DNA from: Galeruca laticollis
Lineage: Eukaryota; Arthropoda; Insecta; Coleoptera; Chrysomelidae
Direction of reading: 5' to 3'
NCBI GenBank assembly: GCA_963921935.1
Contig: OY998175.1
Coordinates: 154,192,809 to 154,256,808 of the forward strand
Length of the DNA stretch: 64,000 nt
The position numbers and the translations under genes are program-made. Under the pieces are notes generated by a model that made no database searches, was not told the origin of the DNA, and saw only the letters and a program-made list of their open reading frames with translations. Every line of letters begins with the position of its first letter. Position 1 is the stretch's first letter. Below are positions 56,691 through 64,000 of this stretch, one piece after another.

Positions 56691-57059
56691 TAGACAAACA
56701 AAGCAGGTACTGAAGTTTTCAGCAACGTTGCCACTTTTAGTTACAACAAATACTTGTTTAAAATTTATATAAGAATATGCCTTTATTATATAAAATTCAA
56801 GTATTATTGATTAATTTTAAAAACAGCGACTCAAATGCATAAACTATTATGACTTTTAATTGCATAACGTTGCATGACGTTTTAATTGCATAACTTTTTA
56901 ACAAATTTTCAATAAAATTCCTAATTTCATTTTTCCTGCATCTAAAGAGGATTTGTAAATTTGGCAAAGCAGTGGAAGTGTCCCGCAAGTGAGCTTAGAA
57001 TGTGACTCAATGTTTGGGGCAGGAAAAAGTCAAAACAAACATATCTATTTTATTGGTTA
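56691..57059. other. right flank of the composite insertion
   Basis: AT-rich. A minus-strand frame at 56988-56797 has no recognisable family. It ends at the 15-bp repeat. Confidence 0.3.
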
Positions 57060-57686
57060 ATCTGAGGGTTCATCATCCCATCCCAATTTAGATAATCAAA
57101 GCAATTGAATGATATATTTGACCATAAACACTAGGGGTGCTATGTACCCCAATGGGTCGAATATTCTAGCTGTTTGTGACAGGATACTACGCTTCGTACA
57201 TGTTGATTCAATAGAAGTGAATTTATAAGAAAAAACATCTGAACTGGGATTCCATTGCAATCCGAGGAGTTTTACGAATCTAGGACCTTCATTATCAAAA
57301 TTAAGAGGTATTTGAGCATCTGTTAGAGGAACAGCTGATAATAGTGCATGATGATTACTTGTCCATTTTCCTAATTCAAATCCTCCCTTTTTAAGAAGCT
57401 TAATTAGGTCTGATTGAATATTTATGGCTGATTCGACGTAATCTGCGCCTCTTACAATATCATCAACATAAATTGATTCATTCAGTACTTCCGAGGCTAA
57501 GGGATGATTTTTTTGTTCAAGAGTAGCTAACTCTTTTAATGTTCTAAGAGTCAAAAATGGAGATGAAGAGACTCCGAAAGTTATCACATTAAGGGTATAC
57601 TCCTTAATTGCGTCTTTGTTTGAAAAGCGCCAGAGAAACCTTTGATATTTTCTATGTTCAGTCTTAATACAAATTTGACAGTACAT
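57060..57686 (-). pseudogene. BEL reverse transcriptase core
   Basis: Contains EYTLNVITFGVSSSPFLTLR, ESIYVDDIVRGAD (the YVDD active site), KLLGLQWNPSSDVF and RIFDPLGYIAPLVFMVKYII. A TAG follows IIQLL. Coding resemblance continues to 57060, where the 6.1-kb block begins. The fragment continues at 50975 on the far side of that block. Confidence 0.8.
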
Positions 57687-60140
57687 TTGTTCGATATCAC
57701 AGCTGAATACAACTGAATATGTACGAAAAGTATTGTATCGTATGAGCTTATCCCCTTTGTATTTTTGGTACTAGCATCAAATACTACTCGAATCTTGGTA
57801 GAAATGCTATCTGGCTTTAGAATACAATGATGTGGTAAATAATAGGCTGAAGAGGATTGATAATCTGAAGACGGAACTTCGGAAATATAATTTTTTTGAT
57901 GATACTCATTTATAACGTCTGAATAAAGAGTTTGAAGTTCGGATATTCTATATAATCGATTTTCCAGTGATTTGAAACGTCGGTATGCTTGAGTGTATGT
58001 ATCTCCAAACTGAGTATTTGAGTGTTTAAAAGGAAGTGATACAACAAACTTACCAGACTGTTCTCGGTAAACAAATTGTTTGTATATATTTTCACATTTT
58101 AAATCATCTGGGGATATAATATTAGAGACTGGAGGTTGCTCTATCTCCCAGAATTTTCTAAGTGTAAAATCGATTTGAGATTCTAAAGAAGCATGGCAAC
58201 TGAGTAATGTATTTGGAGTAACACATGTAGTTTTACTCTGTAAAATCCACCCAAAAACGGTTTCAAGAGCAACGGGTTGACCTTCTTGGCCGAAAACCCG
58301 AGAAGAACCTAATACAAATGGTACAATTTCTGCTCCAACTAAAATGTCAATAGGACCAGGAAAGTTGCATTGATTATCTGCAAGGGGTAGATTTTTAATA
58401 TGAGACCAACCTTGCGTACCAATAGTTAGTTTTGGCTGTTCGGAGCAGACCTTTGGCAAAACAATCGCTTCAAAAGTGAAGGTAGGCTCAGGTTTACCAC
58501 AAGGTTTGATCAGGCATTGGGTGATACCTTTATTTGAACTGGATGTTATATCGTTAATACCCTCAATAGGTGTCGAAAAGGTGTGACGTCGTAAACCTAA
58601 ACGATTGACACATTTTTCGGATATGAAGTTAGCCATACTAGCAGTATCTAATAAAATTCTAACCTTTTGAAAGTTTCCCCAAGCATCTTTGATTTCTACT
58701 ACGGCCGTTGACAGCATAACCGTAGAGCTGCTAAAACTATTTGTGCAAGCAGAACAATGAAGTGTATTAGTCGACTGAGACACATTTGGTGGAGGAGGTA
58801 AAGTTTCAATCGCTGAAGACTGCACATTAGTATTCAGATTATCTGGACTTAAACTAGAAGAGCTTGAACTTGAAGAATCTGTATCTAAGTTTTTTTTTAA
58901 ATGAAGTGTGCTATGATGGGGCAATCTACATGTTTTACATCTTGAAGAAGAAGGGCATTGCCGCACCGAATGGTTAGGACGTAAGCAATTGCGACATAAC
59001 TTACGCTGTTGTACGACTGCTAGTCTATCATTAGGATTTTTTTCTAAATAATGCATACAGCGATATAGTGCATGAGAAGATGCACAAATGACACATCTAT
59101 TATTGCGTTGTTGGTCATCAACAATATTAACATATGCCGAAGGCATACTAGATGTTTTAGAAGGATATTGAAAATTAATATTTTTGAATTTTGAAGATTG
59201 AGAATTTTGATTTGAATTTGTATGCTTTTCTTTACTCAAAGATGAAGGACCCGTAGTTTGAATCGATTCCAGAGCCTTACAATGCTGTTCCAAAAATGTA
59301 ACTAATTGTGTATAGGTAGGCATATCGATGTTGCTATGTTCAATTTCGAAATTGGTTCTAGTCATTGAATCTAATTTTTGTAACAAAATATTAAAAATAA
59401 TGAAATCCCAAGAATCCGTATTAAATTTAAGAGCTTTTAATGCTGCAAGATTTTCTGTAAAGATGTTTAATAAATGTCTAAGTTCTTTTGTAGTTGCCTT
59501 TTGTAAACATTGAACACTATAAATTTCATTAAAATATGTTGTAGCCAAAAATCTAGTGTTTTGATATCTTAATTAGAGTATCAAACGCAATGCTATAATT
59601 ATTATCAGTCATTGGAGTGGACTTGATAAAATTAAAAGAATCATTCTTTAGCGAAGTTAGTAAATAATGAAATTTTTCTATGTTAGATAAACTTGTGTTT
59701 TCATGAATAATACTTCTATAAAGATCATAAAATGCAGGCCATGACTTAATATTGCCTTCAAATAAGGGAACATTTATTTTCGGTAATCGAATATTTTTGT
59801 TTTGATTCAAAGAATCGACAGCACTAGAAATTATTGATGAATAATTTAATTCTAAAACCTTTGATTTAATCGCATAAAAATACTTATCTGCCTTAGCTCT
59901 AACTTGATCATTAGTTTGGAATTCTGCATCAGTAGAAATTAGAGAAATGATTGCGTTATGACTTTCTTGGAATTCATCGTTAATTTTATCCACAAACTGA
60001 CACCTTACTAAGAAATTTTGTTTATAAAATTGATCATTTGTATTATTGAAACCATAACTATATATTTCCTCCAATCGCGTCAGCGACACTTTGCGAAGCC
60101 TATTCAGCTTGGCTATTTTATTATCAACGTCCGCAGGCAA
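57584..60140 (-). pseudogene. BEL gag and N-terminal pol (protease)
   Basis: Gag starts MPADVDNKIAKLNRLRKVSL at 60140 and includes a DUF1759-like region (FEGNIKSWPAFYDLY). A one-base shift near 59560 joins it to a 650-residue frame with zinc-knuckle Cys clusters (CVICASSHALYRC, CRNCLRPNHSVRQC, CKTCRLPHH), then a DUF1758-type aspartic protease (RILLDTASMANFI; the usual D-S/T-G is D-T-A here) and the start of RT up to VVFDASTKNTKG. Near 57700 the frame changes and about 20 residues of RT appear to be missing. Gag would form the particle and the protease would mature it. Confidence 0.8.
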
Positions 60141-60633
60141 AGCCTTTTCTTAATAATCTCAAAATGTTAAATTTTAATCTGGAAAATATCTGAAATTACA
60201 CTGTTCCGTAAGAACGTCATTTAATATATTCAAGACAACGCTGAAATAGAATTTTCAAGATAACTATCAAAATTAAAATAGTTATTATCAAAAGCTGTCT
60301 TTTGCCTCGCAAATAAACGTAAACAAACCTCGATGGGGATTTGTGGCTACGATTGTACTGAATCACCGGTTAGTCGATACAAAAATGCGTTTGCGTTTCT
60401 AACAAGCTTGTTTGTGGTAAAATGGAATTGATAATAAAAAAAATGTGAAAAGGTAATTAGCCTTAATGATGTTTTGAACTCCACAAAAACTATTGAAATG
60501 TGAAATTTTAACAAATTATACTAAACCGATAATTTTATGTAGCAAAATGAAAGGTATTGAAAATAATGAAAATAGTAGTCCCTTCTAGAGGTAAGGGAAC
60601 CTAACTGTTCTATTCAGGTTCGAATGACCAAAA

Positions 60634-61017
60634 TGTTTCGTATGAAACACCACAGTTTCTGGGAAACGTATAAAAATGGACTGTAGATTGAAAGACAGAT
60701 GTATAGAAAAAATAGCAGTACTTACCACTTTCCTGGTCTTCACTTATAAAGCACGCCCTTCTGCTGTTTGCGTCTAGATCAGTGATGCACGGCGCGAAAA
60801 CCCCGTAAATATGTTATCATTAAAACTATTAGGTCGTAGACAGTAACTAAATTTTTGTATCGACGTATACTCTATCGATGTCGGTATTAATCTGTTCTAC
60901 TCCTTCTTCGCCGTGGCAGTACTTCTAAATTGACTATACAACCTGTACTTGCAAATATGTCATATACATTTTTAATTTGGTAAACAGAAATTAAAAATTA
61001 TTATAGAGTATTGAACA
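60634..61017 (-). repeat. BEL 5' LTR
   Basis: 384 bp, with nine extra bases (around TACAACCTGT at 60937-60947) relative to the 3' LTR. The minus-strand TATA-like CTTTATAAG is retained near 60742-60750. The primer-binding site should lie just below 60633 (minus strand TTTTGGTCATTCGAACC), tRNA not identified. Confidence 0.9.
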
Positions 61018-61457
61018 CTAATTTTTATTGTATCAAGCACCTTTTTTGATAATATAATTTCCAATAAATCAGACTTTTTCAGGCGATCTAATACTTTGGT
61101 TACTGCTTCGTCAGAGACCATGTTGCCGTCATCTTAAACACAACACCAGACAATTAACACTACCTTATATCTCCTTTTATTAACAAGAATTAGTAATATA
61201 ATTTTCAAATAACATATTATTTTCATCATATTTCACTGGACTATAAGCATATTTTGAGATAGGTGTTTTTACAATCACGCACGTGTCCACAAGCGATAAA
61301 GACGGCTCATTATTTAGTTGGTGCGCTAGCATCAATATAGAGTGTAGTGTGTAAGTGGTACTGGTAAAAATAAGCAAAATATCAATACCTTTCAGAGTCT
61401 GCAACATAACTTAAAGGGGATATGCCATTACATTTCTACACTATATGTTTTGCGCGT
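61018..61457 (-). mobile_element. LINE 5' region, right of the BEL element
   Basis: CTAAT at 61018-61022 is the second copy of the BEL target duplication. The minus strand then gives ORF1 N-terminal coding (DEAVTKVLDRLKKSDLLEII) and, from 61131, a 5' region shared with 43972-44285 up to about 61457 (ATATGTTTTGCGCGTA). Confidence 0.6.
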
Positions 61458-61701
61458 AATATACATACATTGAATAATTGTCTATTCTAGTAATGCCATT
61501 TCTTAATAAAAAAAATGTTCATATTGATTTCGTTGTAGGTACTTATTATACCTAGTTTTTAAATTTTAATGAAATTAACTGTTTCGACCCTTACTTCGTG
61601 GAATCTACTCATATTACTGTTTTAAATGAAACGTACTGTTTCTAGATAATTCCACAATATATTTAAAAAAATGTTAAAAATTCTAACAAATTTGAAAATT
61701 A

Positions 61702-61726
61702 GTTCGATATTAAATATCATCGTCAG
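61702..61726 (-). ncRNA. hammerhead-like motif, left arm
   Basis: The minus strand reads CTGACGA TGATATTTAATATC GAAC. The GAAA box has lost one A, so this copy is probably inactive. Confidence 0.4.
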
Positions 61727-61939
61727 AATGACAGAAGTTACATTTCATTTGATGCCTACCTGATGTTTAATAATTCTTTTTGGCGAGACCAAGAAGTGAT
61801 CTACCTTGTGATTGACTTAATATATGTTAATAGAAAAAAGAAGAATATATGATATTACAAATATTAAAGCTTAAATATTATTAACCCTGTGGAGATATCT
61901 TTTTTCCCAATTAAGATCAGTATAACTGTGCAATGATAT

Positions 61940-62406
61940 TGTTACGAAACAGCACACTGGTATAGTCCCTAAATCCGACGCCTAAGCCAGGTATGAAAGT
62001 TAAAATTATGGCGGATACGCAGGTTTTTTTTATAACTGTTTACGATTGTGACTCTCTTATCATTGTTTTTGTGACCAGTCTTATCTAGAAAATGCCAGAA
62101 AGACAATTGTTTTTGAGTAAGCCGCAATCTAGAATTGTCTAGTGAAAAAGGCATTAATATATAAGGGACCGACCAGGAAGAGTTTAGTTTAGTTGATAAT
62201 TTGACATCGTGATATAAACAAGTAAATGAGTGAATATAAATTAGTGAACTGTTTATATAAATTAGTTTGAGTGAATATACTTTGTAAATAATTAGGGAAA
62301 AGTTTAGTGTTTAAATAAATTAGTAAGTAGCAGAACCGTGTGTTTAAAGTTTATCCTACCCGTACTAAAAACGTTTACTGTCTAAATAAATTAGAAAAAC
62401 ATTACA
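61940..62406 (+). repeat. 467-bp solo LTR inside relic B
   Basis: Starts TGTTACGAAAC, ends AAAACATTACA, flanked by ATAT (61936-61939, 62407-62410). The arm sequence (CAATGATAT / AGAAAACCAGG) is continuous without it. A TATA box with start-like context (AATATATAAGGGACC) lies at about 62155-62169, followed by repeated TTTAGTTTAGTT and AAATAAATTAG. The 4-bp duplication fits a Ty3/gypsy-like element, not related by sequence to the other LTRs here. Confidence 0.7.
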
Positions 62407-62447
62407 ATATAGAAAACCAGGAAAACTATATCTGCTGATCTTTACAA

Positions 62448-62738
62448 TTAACACTTAAGAAGACAGTTTAAAAGTGGAGAACTCCATAGATTTATCTGTT
62501 CAATAACGACTTCATATTGTGGGTTTCTTAAGTGTCTTCTAATTTCCAATTCTTCAAGGAAATCCAGTTCTTGTTTCTTATCACAAATATGTAGTACTTC
62601 TAGCTCTGTGTTAGAAGTAAATGAATGATTGGTGTCAAGAAGATGTTTTGCGTAGTGGGATTTATCTGGTTGTTTTAATATGTATGGCCGTAAGTAATCA
62701 CTGTATCGGATTTCAAAATTACTAAGAGTTTGACCCAA
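62448..62738 (-). pseudogene. Penelope-like GIY-YIG domain, left arm
   Basis: The frame reads GQTLSNFEIRYSDYLR, DKSHYAKHLLDTNHSF, HICDKKQELDFLEELEIRRH and INLWSSPLLNCLL. It lacks the N-terminal GIY part, starting right at (L)GQT, where the palindrome centre lies. Confidence 0.65.
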
Positions 62739-62741
62739 ATA

Positions 62742-63092
62742 AAATCACCATTAAAGAAGTCTGGTATATATAAACTTAAATGTCCAGAATGTAGTGCTGT
62801 TTATTTGGGTAAAACCCTTAGAAATTTTGAAATCCGACATAGTGAACACTTATGGGCATACATATTAAAACAACCAGATAAATCCCACTACGTAAAACAT
62901 CTACTTGACACCAATCATTCATTGACACCTACCACAGAACTGGAAGTTCCACATATTTGTGATAAGAAACAAGAACTGGATTTCCTTGAGCAATTAGAAA
63001 TTAGAAGATACTTAAGAAACTCACAATATCAAGTCGTCAATGAACAGATAAATCTAAGGAGTTCTCCACTTTTAAACTGTCTTCTTAAGTGA
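62742..63092 (+). pseudogene. Penelope-like GIY-YIG domain, right arm
   Basis: The frame reads SPLKKSGIYKLKCPECSAVY then LGKTLRNFEIRHSEHLWAYI, DKSHYVKHLLDTNHSL and HICDKKQELDFLEQLEIRRY, ending LLNCLLK-stop. GIY and Y-L-G-K are the GIY-YIG motif (Leu replaces Ile). The domain is complete but no reverse transcriptase precedes it, so the copy is 5'-truncated. About 85% identical to the left arm by eye. Confidence 0.7.
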
Positions 63093-63358
63093 TAATTGTA
63101 AAGATCAGCAGATATAGTTTTCCTGGGTTTCTATATCACTGCTCAGTTAGGTATACTGATCTTAATTGGGAAAAAAGATATCCAGGATATCCCCATAGAG
63201 CTAATAGTATCTACGCTTTAATATTTGTAATATCATATCTTCTTCTTTTTTCTATTAACATATATTAATTCAATCACAAGGTAGGTCACTTCTTGGTCTA
63301 GCCAAAAATAATTATTAAACATCAGGTAGGGATCAAATGAAATGTAACTTCGGTCATT

Positions 63359-63391
63359 CTGACGATGATATTTAATATCGAAACAATTGTC
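63359..63391 (+). ncRNA. hammerhead ribozyme-like motif, right arm
   Basis: CTGACGA T GATATT T AATATC GAAAC AATT GTC: both core boxes are intact, stem II is a perfect six-pair GATATT/AATATC hairpin, and a GTC cleavage triplet follows a two-pair stem III. Stem I pairing is weak as seen here, so efficient cleavage is uncertain and may need a dimer. Confidence 0.55.
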
Positions 63392-63471
63392 AAATTCCTT
63401 AGAATTTTCAACACTTTTTTTAAATATATTGTGGAATTATCTAGAAATAGTAAGCTTCATTTAAAACAGTT

Positions 63472-64000
63472 TTAAATTTTAGTTTGCAACCATTCAATTT
63501 GGTTGGAATAAATAATATTTTTGCATTAAATTGATCCAGCACTAGTTTACTGCAATTTTTGGTTTTCGACCACATCATGATAGTCAGAGCTGTCAGCCTT
63601 TTCAATAATTGAATACTGTTTTCAATTAAATCATTTTTGTAAATGAAATGTTTATTAAATGACGACTTATTGCTTTTAAATATTTTTTAAAATGACATGA
63701 TTCAACTAAAAACATTTTTATTCAAATCTTTTAAAACGAATTAAATAAACAAAACATAATTTAAATCTTTTAAAATTCAATTAAACCAAAATTGATTTGA
63801 ATATTTTTTCAGAAATGATCAAAATATTTTGAAAAATGAATTCAATCTTTTGAAAAATGATTTAAATCGTTTTTGAAAGACCTAAATAATCTTTCACGAT
63901 GTTTTGTTAAAAAGTATTTAAATCTTTTCAAAAATGATTCAAATGATGAAAGAATATTTAATTCTTTCAAACGATTTGAATCATTATTTAAAAGATTTAA
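63472..64000. repeat. AT-rich stretch with degenerate AAATCTTTTAAAA repeats
   Basis: From about 63700 the motifs TTTAAATCTTTTAAAA, AATGATTTAAAT and their complements recur every 20-40 bp to the window end, for example GAAAAATGATTTAAATC and AAAAATGATTCAAATGA. This looks like the subterminal region of an element continuing past the window. Confidence 0.45.

Larger units (their letters stand above)
50976..57059. mobile_element. 6.1-kb composite insertion in BEL pol
   Basis: Bounded by near-perfect 15-bp direct repeats ATCAGAGGGTTCATC (50961-50975) and ATCTGAGGGTTCATC (57060-57074), which are BEL coding sequence (DEPSD) on both sides. No TIRs are seen at the ends. Inside are a (TA)n array, tandem repeats, a THAP gene, a MITE, a Penelope-derived fragment and the DD82E transposon. 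The 15-bp duplication suggests a target-primed type insertion, later invaded by others. Confidence 0.6.
48376..61017 (-). mobile_element. BEL/Pao LTR retrotransposon with large insertion
   Basis: LTRs at 48376-48750 (3') and 60634-61017 (5'), both starting TG and ending CA, flanked by CTAAT at 48371-48375 and 61018-61022. Minus-strand gag and pol follow the BEL order: gag, zinc knuckles, aspartic protease, RT, RNase H, integrase. It sits inside LINE ORF1. Pol is interrupted by 6084 bp (50976-57059). The LTRs differ at roughly ten positions plus a 9-bp indel, so it is moderately old. Unable to move now. Confidence 0.9.
61618..63471. mobile_element. palindromic Penelope-like element relic (B)
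   Basis: The left arm (61618-62738, minus the solo LTR) is the reverse complement of the right arm (about 62741-63471): for example CTATATCTGCTGATCTTTAC in both, in opposite sense. Each arm has the C-terminal GIY-YIG coding sequence pointing outwards from the centre, then the terminal repeat with a hammerhead-like motif. A head-to-head pair of 5'-truncated copies, as target-primed insertion with template switching can give. Confidence 0.75.

Overview
This is an AT-rich stretch of animal, almost certainly insect, genomic DNA made nearly entirely of dead and nested transposable elements. The insect call rests on the protein families seen: MADF, THAP, DUF4817, BEL/Pao, an I-clade LINE and Penelope-like GIY-YIG proteins. 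There is no bacterial gene layout, no CRISPR array and no rRNA. Six (TA)n arrays are present. I cannot name the species.

Left part (1-21 kb): a broken CUB/LDL-receptor-A gene relic (348-970); a Crypton-type tyrosine recombinase relic (2159-3401); a DUF4817/DDE transposase relic (3825-4950, terminal sequence to 5422); a 3.0-kb element with terminal inverted repeats (TIRs) carrying a DUF7869-like gene (5473-8483) that sits inside a minus-strand PIF/Harbinger transposase; and a second PIF/Harbinger unit with two interleaved genes (transposase on plus, MADF protein on minus, 10436-15898). A pogo-type element (12251-15000) is inserted in the transposase reading frame of that unit at a TA. Then follow a P-element/THAP9-like relic (16614-17649), a relic of an unnamed repeat protein (19440-21080) and hAT and IS630-type fragments.

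Middle (22-40 kb): a direct repeat, a palindromic Penelope-like relic with a hammerhead-like motif (23521-24598), a probable inverted solo LTR (24756-26746), and an LTR retrotransposon with ~1.95-kb LTRs that encodes gag but no reverse transcriptase (26793-33497). All of the LTR ends abut (TA)n arrays. Next is an I-clade LINE on the minus strand (about 35160-39990), itself hit by a 158-bp hammerhead-bearing insertion (36978-37135).

Right part (40-64 kb): transposase fragments, a 398-bp MITE (40877-41274), a possible unidentified exon (42221-42488), and a three-layer nest. A minus-strand LINE (43800-48375 and 61018-61457) is split by a BEL/Pao LTR element (48376-61017, target duplication CTAAT). 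The pol gene of that BEL element is split by a 6.1-kb block (50976-57059) holding a THAP gene, tandem repeats, a 106-bp MITE and an intact-looking IS630-Tc1-mariner transposon with DD82E spacing (54232-56690). The window ends with a second palindromic Penelope-like relic (61618-63471) containing a solo LTR.

The genes do not form a pathway. What the window records is the order of insertions. The DD82E transposase is the only transposase with an unbroken reading frame; the LTR-element gag is also open.
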